Source: an uncultured Flavobacterium sp. (GTDB lineage Bacteria; Bacteroidota; Bacteroidia; Flavobacteriales; Flavobacteriaceae). Taken from it: DNA of 64,000 nt. The translations under genes and the position numbers were made by a program. How positions within the stretch are numbered: position 1 is the stretch's first letter; every line of letters starts with the position of its first letter. The DNA lies in NCBI GenBank assembly GCA_943912855.1, contig CALTVC010000006.1:1-64000 (forward strand), given 5' to 3'. The notes below the pieces were generated by a model. It had not been told where the DNA came from and did not search any database. It worked only from the letters and a program-made list of their open reading frames with translations. Shown here one piece after another: positions 9,168 to 16,965 of this stretch.

Positions 9168-9800
9168 TTAAATGTCCACATATTCTTCCTTACGCTTCAA
9201 GAGCCCGTTGAACAGCAGCGTCAGCGCTTTAGCGGCCCTGTCCGCGATATTGGCAGGAAGTGCCGCCTGGACCTGGTCCGGAAACCTCGACATATAATCG
9301 CTGTCGTTCATCTGCTCCATACTGCTGATGTACATGACGATGGCCATTTCCGCCAGGCCATCATCTTTGATTTGCCCCGTGGCAATCGCCTGCCTGGTCA
9401 ATACGCTCAAATGATCAATGAGTACTTTTTGCCTTTGGTGCACCATCTCCGACCAGATCCCGGGCACTTCATGCTTCAGTTCGGACCAAAGCAGTAAATA
9501 AGCTCCACTGAAACTTTTGCCGATAAAGCGCAAATAGGCATCAAGCTTATCCAGGACAGTGTCGTAGTATTGCCCCAGCAGCTCCTCGGCGCCTTGTTCG
9601 TAATCACGGATAAATTTTTCCACGCAGGTCTCCAGTAATGCTTTCTTGTTTTCAAAATGGTTGTAAAGGGTCTTTTTACTGACGTTTGCATCTGCTGCGA
9701 CCTCGTCCACCAATACAGCGGCATAGCCTTTCGTTAAGAAAAGCCTTGAAGCTTCCCTGATAATCACGTCCCTTTTTTTTGAATTACGCTGTTGTGCCAT
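9168..9800 (-). CDS. TetR-family transcriptional regulator
   Basis: A 210-residue regulator. The N-terminal helix-turn-helix (about 12-58) has the family pattern KRDVIIREASRLFLTKGY then VSKKTLYNHFENK. The remainder is an all-helical ligand and dimer domain. It is the last gene of a leftward operon, its start overlapping the catalase-like gene by 17 bases. Placement suggests it represses its own operon, and perhaps the oleate hydratase operon, in response to a fatty acid or oxidant. The local base composition is more GC-rich than the glp genes. Confidence 0.88.
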   Translation of the reverse strand: MAQQRNSKKRDVIIREASRLFLTKGYAAVLVDEVAADANVSKKTLYNHFENKKALLETCVEKFIRDYEQGAEELLGQYYDTVLDKLDAYLRFIGKSFSGAYLLLWSELKHEVPGIWSEMVHQRQKVLIDHLSVLTRQAIATGQIKDDGLAEMAIVMYISSMEQMNDSDYMSRFPDQVQAALPANIADRAAKALTLLFNGLLKRKEEYVDI

Positions 9801-10923
9801 TTCCGAATATCTCGTTAAGGTTTTGGGGTTCTTTTCGTTTCGTGTTGTTTAATTGGTGCCTTAGTGTAGAAGAAGTCCTGTAGGCCTCTTTGCGCGTACG
9901 CTGTAGTTCCCCGATAGGCTCGTTCTCTTTAAAACACCTGAACGGTGTAAAAGATAAATGTTCCATGACCTCGAAATTCTCCGGTCCTGATACGTCCTGC
10001 CTCGGAATATACAGCCGCCCAACGGTACGATAAGGCGATAGTTCTTCCGGCCATTCTTTGGTCAGGTCGTTTACCGGCATCTGCTTCAGGTCTGTGCAAA
10101 GCTGTACCTGAATGTCAAAAGCATAATCGTGCTCTTTGATCTCCGCGATAAGTGCAGGCCCGAACACCTGATCCGCGGCATCCACATCAAGGGTACGCCG
10201 GTTTACCTTTTGCGCATAAGCATGTACGGGTGCGGCGCGTAACTTGGCGATATAGTCTCCATGGCGTACCGCGCCCATCGAGTAAAACGTGTGCAGCAAT
10301 GTATTTTCCGGTTTGATCTTCTGGAACGAGGAGAAAGCGCGGAACTCTTTCCAGGACTGCTTATTCGGAAAGAAAGTCCCTATCCCTGTCAGCCAGTGGT
10401 ACATAAATTTAAGCCTTCCCAATGTTCCTTTAGCGAAATAATCGTTGACCTTTAAAAACAGCTTGTCAATATAGCGGTAGTGATCGGCCGAGTTACAAAA
10501 GAATACCGGCCAATTGATCATATTATAGTCGAAATTGCCACACTCCGCCTCATCTTCAAGGGTACAGCTTCCGCCTACGCCAAGAACCTTTATGGCAATC
10601 CCCATAGCTTTGCCGCTATTCTTATCTGAAGTTACCCTGGCTGAGCCATTTGAAAAACGTACGACAGCCTCGTATTTACCCGGCCAGGCATAGAAACCCT
10701 GCGCCAGTTCGGCGGGTAAGTTCCCCAATACTTCAAACTGCGCTTTCAGGGCTGCATACCCTTTAGCGTGGGCGTCCCGGGTGGCGTAAGAGGTTTTACT
10801 TTTCTCTGAAGATTGGTGAATGTACTTCTTTATATCTTCGGTGATCACTTTTTCTTTTTGGTCAAAGCCCGGCTTGATGTTCTCGACTTCAGGTCGATAT
10901 TTTACATAGGATGTTGTTGCCAT
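9784..10923 (-). CDS. Catalase-like heme protein
   Basis: A 379-residue member of the short catalase-related family, not a classical catalase. It keeps the catalase distal-side elements: His in AHAKG, then VVRFSNGSA corresponding to the ARFSTV segment, and GKAMGIAIKVLG corresponding to RGFAVKF. The C-terminal pattern FTPFRCFKENEPIGELQRTR matches the usual end of this family. Relatives include peroxidases and fatty-acid-hydroperoxide enzymes, so peroxide or lipid hydroperoxide is the likely substrate (inference). The ATG at 10923, 11 bases after the DyP stop, is preferred; an ATG at 10953 would overlap DyP by 19 bases. Confidence 0.8.
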   Translation of the reverse strand: MATTSYVKYRPEVENIKPGFDQKEKVITEDIKKYIHQSSEKSKTSYATRDAHAKGYAALKAQFEVLGNLPAELAQGFYAWPGKYEAVVRFSNGSARVTSDKNSGKAMGIAIKVLGVGGSCTLEDEAECGNFDYNMINWPVFFCNSADHYRYIDKLFLKVNDYFAKGTLGRLKFMYHWLTGIGTFFPNKQSWKEFRAFSSFQKIKPENTLLHTFYSMGAVRHGDYIAKLRAAPVHAYAQKVNRRTLDVDAADQVFGPALIAEIKEHDYAFDIQVQLCTDLKQMPVNDLTKEWPEELSPYRTVGRLYIPRQDVSGPENFEVMEHLSFTPFRCFKENEPIGELQRTRKEAYRTSSTLRHQLNNTKRKEPQNLNEIFGNGTTA

Positions 10924-10934
10924 AGGTTTTATAA

Positions 10935-12284
10935 TTAAAGTTCGCTGATCCATTTCAGTGCGCTAAGTCCAGGCAGGAAACAATACTCGCCGCCCTGCAT
11001 GATGTTAAAGGTTTCTATCGCATTGTACCTGCGCCTGATGTCTCCGGGAACTGTAAATACCCCTTTTCCCTGGTTAAGCCCTATGATGGGATCCTTTTCA
11101 TCGCCATGGTTGATAAAATTCCCTTCATTCGCCCACTGTGACTGTAAGAACTCGACCGTGTCCATTGCCTTCGCACTGATGGCGATGAAGTAAAGCCCGC
11201 GCTCTTTGCCGTCATCACTTATGATGCCTTTCTCCGGTTCACCACCATAAGAAACGCTTTTGCGGATGATCCTGTGCAGGTTGACATCGGAGATAACTGC
11301 CTGTTTGGTATCCCGTGGGTTCATCCTGCGCATGTGGGAGGAAAGAGGGACAGTCTTTCCGTTCTGGTCATCCTTGTACGAAAAATGGTTGTTCCGTTCC
11401 GCGTCGGCGCCAAGTTTTGCATCATCTTTACGGGGAGCCAGTGCCAGGGGTGCCCCGCTGCGCCAGCGGCCAAACATTTTGGCAGCCAGGTATTCCTGCT
11501 CGTCTTCTGTCTGCGCGTGCTTTTGCAAAAAACGGTTGAACTCATGTACCTTGCTATGGTATTTACGAAAGACCAGGAAAGAGCCGTTTTTACCGAGTAT
11601 ATCCGGCTGGGGGTAATAACCTACAGTACCCGCTTCGCCGGGGTAGCCCAGGATGAATTCACCCGCCTTGATCGGCCTGCCGTAACCCGGTACCTCATCC
11701 ACACCGCTGCCTTCTATTTCAGGGTTGCTGATGCCGTCACGGAACCCAAATACATTCTTTACTTCTTCTGTGGCTGCAAAATCTGCTTTGAGCAGTACCT
11801 TTACGCCACTTATTTTTTTCAGTTCTTCTTCGGCCTCCCTGAGTTTGGCCTCCCACTTTTCGCGGGTATCAGCGATTATGTTGATAGCGATATGTACTTG
11901 CCCGGTACCAAAAGGCTTTTGCCAATGCTTCGGCGCATTTTCATCGACATCATGCAGTTTAGCCGCCCTTGCCGCCATGCCCTCCCGGAAACTCTCCGGG
12001 AAACTTTCCAGCGATTCTTCCGGCAGGTTTAAAGCCTTTAATCCCTCAAAAGTAAACGCAACAGTTGCCGTGGCCTCTTCCGCCTTGTGCCAGTTCTTAG
12101 CCGAAGTGACCAGCGGGATCAGTTTTTTGATCAGTTCCTTTCCGGCGCGGGGCTCGTCAATATGCAGCAACACATTGGTCCCAAAATAGGGAACCGGCCG
12201 GCTGCGCAGGATGAGTGCCTGTATATCTTCAAGTTCCAGGCTGACTTTTGAAGGGTTGAATATTCTTTGAAATAGGTTGCTCAT
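10935..12284 (-). CDS. Dye-decolourising (DyP-type) peroxidase
   Basis: A 449-residue heme peroxidase that uses hydrogen peroxide to oxidise bulky organic substrates. The DyP signature GxxDG is present as FGFRDGISNPEIEG, supplying the distal Asp. The proximal heme His is in NLHRIIRK, and a distal Arg follows in the later LYFIAISA region. No Tat or Sec signal and no encapsulin targeting partner is visible, so it is likely cytoplasmic. It is the second gene of the operon, 32 bases behind the 190-residue unknown and just ahead of the catalase-like protein. The length is that of the larger DyP classes. Confidence 0.93.
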   Translation of the reverse strand: MSNLFQRIFNPSKVSLELEDIQALILRSRPVPYFGTNVLLHIDEPRAGKELIKKLIPLVTSAKNWHKAEEATATVAFTFEGLKALNLPEESLESFPESFREGMAARAAKLHDVDENAPKHWQKPFGTGQVHIAINIIADTREKWEAKLREAEEELKKISGVKVLLKADFAATEEVKNVFGFRDGISNPEIEGSGVDEVPGYGRPIKAGEFILGYPGEAGTVGYYPQPDILGKNGSFLVFRKYHSKVHEFNRFLQKHAQTEDEQEYLAAKMFGRWRSGAPLALAPRKDDAKLGADAERNNHFSYKDDQNGKTVPLSSHMRRMNPRDTKQAVISDVNLHRIIRKSVSYGGEPEKGIISDDGKERGLYFIAISAKAMDTVEFLQSQWANEGNFINHGDEKDPIIGLNQGKGVFTVPGDIRRRYNAIETFNIMQGGEYCFLPGLSALKWISEL

Positions 12285-12316
12285 GGATTTTACAGGTAAA
12301 TAGGAAATGAAGTTTA

Positions 12317-12886
12317 TTAATGCTGGCTGCTGTCCTGGGCCTCATCAAGTGTTTTATACAGGCCTTTTACGATCTTTTCATTACGCAGGACGTCATTTAC
12401 CGTCAGGTTCGGATAGGCGACGAACCAGGCATCTGCTGTAAGCTGGTGGTCCAGTATATACTGTTTAACCGAGGGGTCTTTAATGCCCGGCCATCCTTCT
12501 ACGCTCTCGAAGATCAGGTCCATAAGCTCCGGTATCTTTGTAGCAAAATCCTCAATATACACATCCCAGTCGCCGTCAAATGTGGTACAGAACAGTAGCC
12601 TGGTATCGTTATCAATGAACACGAAACGCATATCATGCAGCGTCCCCACCAGGATAGCCCCGCCAAAATCACCCTTGATCAGCTCGATGATCTTGCGCAG
12701 GCGGTCCGCCCCACCGGGTTTTAGCGGCGCAATGGCCGTAAGCTCAGATACCTTGCCCGAACGCAATCCTTTTTTTCCGGCTGATTCGACAGTATGGGAC
12801 GGGCCGTCCACACTGTATTTTCGCTTGGCTAAAAGCAATTCTACTTTCAGCTTCAAATCTTCGATGGTTTCTTTAATGATTGACAT
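12317..12886 (-). CDS. Conserved protein associated with DyP peroxidase
   Basis: A soluble 189-residue protein (ATG at 12886; a TTG at 12892 is also in frame), first gene of the DyP operon. The segment GTLHDMRFVFIDNDTRLLF then TTFDGDWDVYIEDF, and the end pattern AWFVAYPNLTVNDVLRN, recall a domain I have seen beside or within heme peroxidase and catalase-like loci in other bacteria, but I cannot name it. The N-terminal 60 residues include the basic segment SAGKKGLRSGK. No catalytic motif is evident. Its leading position and tight spacing suggest a working partner of DyP or the catalase-like protein. Confidence 0.7.
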   Translation of the reverse strand: MSIIKETIEDLKLKVELLLAKRKYSVDGPSHTVESAGKKGLRSGKVSELTAIAPLKPGGADRLRKIIELIKGDFGGAILVGTLHDMRFVFIDNDTRLLFCTTFDGDWDVYIEDFATKIPELMDLIFESVEGWPGIKDPSVKQYILDHQLTADAWFVAYPNLTVNDVLRNEKIVKGLYKTLDEAQDSSQH

Positions 12887-12920
12887 AAGCAATAAAATTA
12901 ATCGTTATCTTTATTCTTAA

Positions 12921-12960
12921 TTACACTTTTGATGTAAAAATAGTTTACTTAAATTGTAAA
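12921..12960. promoter_or_regulatory. Paired inverted repeats in the DyP-AraC divergent gap
   Basis: Two similar dyads lie between the divergent genes: TTACA-N7-TGTAA at 12921-12937 and TTTAC-N7-GTAAA at 12944-12960. Their centres are 23 bases apart, about two helical turns, so two dimers could bind on one face of the DNA. They are candidates for operators of the TetR or the AraC regulator encoded on either side. The region is AT-rich, so chance is possible. Confidence 0.35.
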
Positions 12961-13000
12961 AAAGTTAAAATATTTATAAACTCCTTAACCAAATTCACTA

Positions 13001-13903
13001 ATGATGTTTCTAGATGTTAGAAATGCGGTAAAGCCTTTTGATGGTATAAGCGATACACTGAAATACTTTGGAGTGGAGCACAGCCAGGCGTTTTATGTAT
13101 CCTCGGGACAAAAATTACATCAATATCCCCACCAGCCTTTTCGTACAGATTACTATTCCTTTTGCATTTGTACAGACGGTAGCCTGAATATAGTTATCGA
13201 CGGGAAGTCCCATCTGATTGAAAAGAACTGTTTACTAATTGCACGTCCCTCTACCGTAATTTCTTTTCAGGATGCCGACGAAGCCTTTAGGGTCAAATTA
13301 CTGTTTTTTGAGCGTGAGTTCCTTTTGAAAAATATATCGGACCCGTTCATTGTAGACCGCTCGATATTTTTCACGAACCGTTCCTACAGCCTGATTTGTC
13401 TGGAGGATAAGGACATGAGCAGGCTGGTCAACCGGTTGGAATATATCGAAAAGCGAGGCAAGGTAAACAGCCGCTTTCGCGACGAGATCATCAGGACTAT
13501 TATATTTAACCTGCTATTGGAAGCGGCCGAGCTTTTGCCTGAGGAAAATCAGGCGAATTTATTGCCGAAAAACCCAAAAGACCTGTATTACCAGTTTATT
13601 AAACTCATTGAAGAAAAGATTTATTTCCATAGGGACGTGCGTTACTATGCAGGCTTATTGCACGTGTCCAATAAATACCTGATCCGGATCGTAAAGAAGG
13701 CTTCGGGGAAAACACCGCACGAAATTATTGATGATAACCTGATGAAGGAAGCGGTAGTCCTATTAGGCAATCCGGCCATTAATGTTAGTGAAGTGGCGTA
13801 CCGCTTAAAATTTAATTCTGTTTCCGCTTTCGGGCGCTTCTTTAAAAAGCATACGTCAGTTTCCCCGGCCCTGTACAGGAAACAGCAGTCATTGGCTTCT
13901 TAA
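13001..13903 (+). CDS. AraC-family transcriptional regulator
   Basis: A 300-residue regulator with a C-terminal AraC double helix-turn-helix (about 212-296): VRYYAGLLHVSNKYLIRIVK and VSEVAYRLKFNSVSAFGRFF, ending VSPALYRK. The N-terminal half is the cupin-like sensor of the family. It is divergent from the DyP operon and lies upstream of the oleate hydratase operon, so it could control either or both. It has the same architecture as the protein at 100-984, but similarity outside the DNA-binding part is low. Confidence 0.87.
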   Translation: MMFLDVRNAVKPFDGISDTLKYFGVEHSQAFYVSSGQKLHQYPHQPFRTDYYSFCICTDGSLNIVIDGKSHLIEKNCLLIARPSTVISFQDADEAFRVKLLFFEREFLLKNISDPFIVDRSIFFTNRSYSLICLEDKDMSRLVNRLEYIEKRGKVNSRFRDEIIRTIIFNLLLEAAELLPEENQANLLPKNPKDLYYQFIKLIEEKIYFHRDVRYYAGLLHVSNKYLIRIVKKASGKTPHEIIDDNLMKEAVVLLGNPAINVSEVAYRLKFNSVSAFGRFFKKHTSVSPALYRKQQSLAS

Positions 13904-13938
13904 CCGTACGTTTATAATTTAAACAGATAATCCTTGCA

Positions 13939-14103
13939 TTATTTTGAGGGATACGGAAAAGGTATCCTGAGCCTGGTCTCATAAGCCTTGCCCGAGGTAT
14001 TAACAAAAATCGTTTCTTTCACAGCACGTACAGCCTCTTCGTCGCAACTATAACCCAATGACCGTGCAACCGATACTTTCCTGGGGCGGCCATCCTTAAT
14101 TTC
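13939..14103 (-). pseudogene. Remnant of a TonB-type C-terminal domain
   Basis: An open but start-less frame of 54 codons on the minus strand. It reads DGRPRKVSVARSLGYSCDEE, then AVRAVKETIFVNTSGKAYET, and ends RLRIPFPYPSK before TAA. This is the layout of a TonB C-terminal domain (GxxxxVxVxxSLGxxxDEEAVRxVK, then KxxxxRLxIPF). A TGA interrupts the frame upstream at 14104-14106 and no N-terminal part is present. It is best read as a fragment left by deletion or insertion between the AraC gene and the first oleate hydratase. Confidence 0.55.
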
Positions 14104-14254
14104 TCAAAACAGAGCAAATCAACCGGTGAATTTGAGTAGACAATTGGCGAATTTTCGGACATGAATATTGAATAAAGGCTTACTAACTTTGACTGTGTAT
14201 TACCGTAATAAATAAAACAGAAGCAATCAATTCATTAAAATTCGTCATTAACTT

Positions 14255-16024
14255 ATGTACTACAGCAATGGAAATTACGAAGCATTCGCGAGGCCAAGAA
14301 AGCCGGCGGGTGCAGACCAGAAATCAGCGTATCTTATCGGCTCAGGCCTCGCTTCACTGGCGGCAGCCACCTTTTTGGTGCGCGACGCACAGGTCAAGGG
14401 GGAAAACATCCACATCTTTGAACAACTTGACCTGGCCGGGGGCAGTATGGACGGTATCTGGAACGAGCAGAAAGGTTATATCATCCGCGGCGGGCGGGAA
14501 ATGGAGACCCATTTCGAAACGCTGTGGGACCTGTTCCGGTCTATCCCTTCGCTACAGACCGAAGGGGCTTCCGTACTGGATGAGTTCTACTGGCTCAACA
14601 AGGAAGACCCCAGTTTCTCCAAAACCCGCGTGATCCTTAACCGCGGCGAACGCCTGGCTACCGACGGCCAGCTGACCCTGAGCCCAAAAGCCATCGAAGA
14701 ACTTTTAAAGCTGGTGCTGACCCCGGAAGAAGAGCTGAATGATGTTCAGATCGACCAGGTATTTTCCAAAGAATTCTTCGATTCCAATTTCTGGCTGTAC
14801 TGGGCGACCATGTTCGCCTTTGAGACTTGGGCCAGCGCTATGGAAATGCGCCGTTATCTTTTGCGGTTCATCCACCATGTCAGCAGCCTGGCCGACATGT
14901 CATCGCTCCGTTTTACCCAATATAACCAGTATGAATCCCTGATAAAGCCATTGGTAAAGTACCTGGAAGGGTATGGCGTGCATATTCACTATAATGCACA
15001 GGTTAAAAATGTACTGGTAAGCAATATCGGGCAAAAGAAAGTAGCTACAGAAATCGAACTGACCGTTGATGGCAAAGACGAACGTATCCCCTTAACGGAG
15101 GATGACCTGGTATTTGTGACTAACGGTTCCATCACGGAAAGCAGTACCTACGGTGATAACGACCATCCGGCACCTACCGCAAGTAGTATCGGCGGGAGCT
15201 GGCAGCTTTGGCAGAATCTGGCCGACCAGGACCCGGCATTCGGCAAACCTGAAAAGTTCTATAAAAATATCCCCGAAGCCAACTGGGTCATTTCCGCTAC
15301 CATCACTTTTGTGGATGATTGGGTTACTGCCTATATTGAAAAGGTCAGCAAGAAGAACCCCTACAGCGGGTCTATCGTGACCAGCGGGCCGGTAACCATC
15401 AAGGATTCCAACTGGTTCTATGGCTATTCCATCAGCCGCCAGCCGCATTTCGCCGCACAAAAAGAAAACGAACTGGTCGTTTGGGTCTATGGCCTGTTCT
15501 CCGACCAGACGGGCAATTACGTCAGGAAAAAGATCACCGAATGTACGGGCATTGAACTCTGCGAGGAATTCCTTTACCATATCGGGGTACCCGACAGCGA
15601 GATCACCGGCATAGCCCGTAGTGCCAATACCATCCCGGTTCGTATGCCCTACATCACTTCCTATTTTATGCCGCGTGCTTTAGGCGACCGGCCCTTAGTC
15701 GTTCCTAAAGGTTCCGTGAACCTGGCCTTTATCGGCAACTTTGCCGAAACGCCGAAAGATACCGTGTTCACTACGGAATATTCTGTCCGCACCGCCATGG
15801 AGGCTGTATATACCTTGTTAGACGTAGACCGGGGTGTCCCGGAGGTCTTTGCCTCAGCCTTTGACATCCGGGTTTTGCTCAGATCGGTGTACCAGCTTAC
15901 CGACAAAAAGAGCCTCCACGAGATAAAGCTTCCGTTCCTGCTGTCGCTGCTGGAAAAATACGGGCTCAAAAAAATTGAAGGCACCTATATCGAGGAACTG
16001 CTGAGGGAGGCAAACCTTTTATAA
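14255..16024 (+). CDS. ohyA: Oleate hydratase, short subfamily
   Basis: FAD-binding enzyme that adds water to the cis-9 double bond of oleic and related fatty acids to give 10-hydroxy acids. The 589-residue protein has the dinucleotide fold GSGLASLAAATFLVRDA at 29-45 and the loop RGGREM at 78-83, with Glu82 in the position of the catalytic Glu of the staphylococcal enzyme. A Tyr in MRRYLLRFIHHV (about 202) matches the second catalytic residue. N-terminus and length match the short, Staphylococcus-like subfamily. It is the first gene of a three-gene operon. The composition is clearly more GC-rich than housekeeping genes in the window. Confidence 0.95.
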   Translation: MYYSNGNYEAFARPRKPAGADQKSAYLIGSGLASLAAATFLVRDAQVKGENIHIFEQLDLAGGSMDGIWNEQKGYIIRGGREMETHFETLWDLFRSIPSLQTEGASVLDEFYWLNKEDPSFSKTRVILNRGERLATDGQLTLSPKAIEELLKLVLTPEEELNDVQIDQVFSKEFFDSNFWLYWATMFAFETWASAMEMRRYLLRFIHHVSSLADMSSLRFTQYNQYESLIKPLVKYLEGYGVHIHYNAQVKNVLVSNIGQKKVATEIELTVDGKDERIPLTEDDLVFVTNGSITESSTYGDNDHPAPTASSIGGSWQLWQNLADQDPAFGKPEKFYKNIPEANWVISATITFVDDWVTAYIEKVSKKNPYSGSIVTSGPVTIKDSNWFYGYSISRQPHFAAQKENELVVWVYGLFSDQTGNYVRKKITECTGIELCEEFLYHIGVPDSEITGIARSANTIPVRMPYITSYFMPRALGDRPLVVPKGSVNLAFIGNFAETPKDTVFTTEYSVRTAMEAVYTLLDVDRGVPEVFASAFDIRVLLRSVYQLTDKKSLHEIKLPFLLSLLEKYGLKKIEGTYIEELLREANLL

Positions 16025-16057
16025 CCGAAGCAAGCAGACATTAATAATACATCGATT

Positions 16058-16942
16058 ATGGATTTTAAAACATTTCTTAATACCGTCAGGCATGGTTACG
16101 CGGACTCTGATGGGGTAATTATCCATTACGCCGAAATCGGCGAAGGACCGCTGGTTGTGATGATCCACGGGTTCCCGGACTGCTGGTTTACCTGGTGGCG
16201 GCAAATGCTCGCCTTATCCGGCCAATACCGTGTTATTGCCATTGACCAGCGGGGCTATAACCGAAGCGATAAGCCGGAAGGTTTATCCAATTACGCCATG
16301 GAAAAACTGGTGAAAGATGTCGCCGCGGTCATCCTCGACGCAGACCAGGAAAGCGCCATTATCATCGGCCACGACTGGGGCGGCGCGGTCGCCTGGCAAT
16401 TCGCCATCCACGTACCGCACATGACGCGGCGTTTGGCGATATTAAATGTGTCCCACCCGAGTGCCCTGAGCCGTGAACTGGCGACCAACCCCGAACAGCA
16501 GGCCGGAAGTGAATATGCCCAGAAATTCATTGAAGGTAGTGCCGCCGATCCCGGCATCATCTTCGGCAAGCCCATGACCCCGGAGAACCTGGCTTTCTGG
16601 GTACAAGACCCGGAGGAAAAACAGGCTTATCTCGAAGCCTTTGAGCGCTCGGACTTTGATGCCATGCTGAACGTTTATAAGGCCAACTACATCCGCAAGC
16701 CTTACGATAAGGCCTGGCAGCAGGCGCAGCAGCACCCGCTGCCGAAACTGAAAATGCCGGTATTGGTCATACACGGCCTGCAGGATCTCGCTATTAACGC
16801 GCACGGCCTGAATAACTGCTGGGAATGGTGCGAAAACGACCTGTCCATATTGACCATCCCGGAAGCCGGGCACTTCGTGCAGCATGATGCCGCGGAAAAG
16901 GTCAGCAAGCACCTGCTTGCCTGGCTGAATGCATCCAAATAA
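16058..16942 (+). CDS. Alpha/beta hydrolase, epoxide hydrolase-like
   Basis: A soluble 294-residue alpha/beta hydrolase. The oxyanion motif HGFP is at 37-40. The nucleophile is Asp106 in GHDWGG, not Ser, which places it with epoxide hydrolases and haloalkane dehalogenases rather than esterases. The acid is probably Asp243 (GLQDLAI) and the base His272 (EAGHFVQHD). Tyr residues in the lid (YKANYIRKPY) could activate an epoxide. It lies 33 bases after one oleate hydratase and 23 before the other. I infer a fatty acid epoxide as substrate; the family alone does not prove that. Confidence 0.85.
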   Translation: MDFKTFLNTVRHGYADSDGVIIHYAEIGEGPLVVMIHGFPDCWFTWWRQMLALSGQYRVIAIDQRGYNRSDKPEGLSNYAMEKLVKDVAAVILDADQESAIIIGHDWGGAVAWQFAIHVPHMTRRLAILNVSHPSALSRELATNPEQQAGSEYAQKFIEGSAADPGIIFGKPMTPENLAFWVQDPEEKQAYLEAFERSDFDAMLNVYKANYIRKPYDKAWQQAQQHPLPKLKMPVLVIHGLQDLAINAHGLNNCWEWCENDLSILTIPEAGHFVQHDAAEKVSKHLLAWLNASK

Positions 16943-16965
16943 CTGATAACCATAAATATACAGCA

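Noticed and set aside
11274..12032. A 252-codon frame antisense to the DyP gene
   Set aside because: No motifs; the DyP protein on the other strand is complete.
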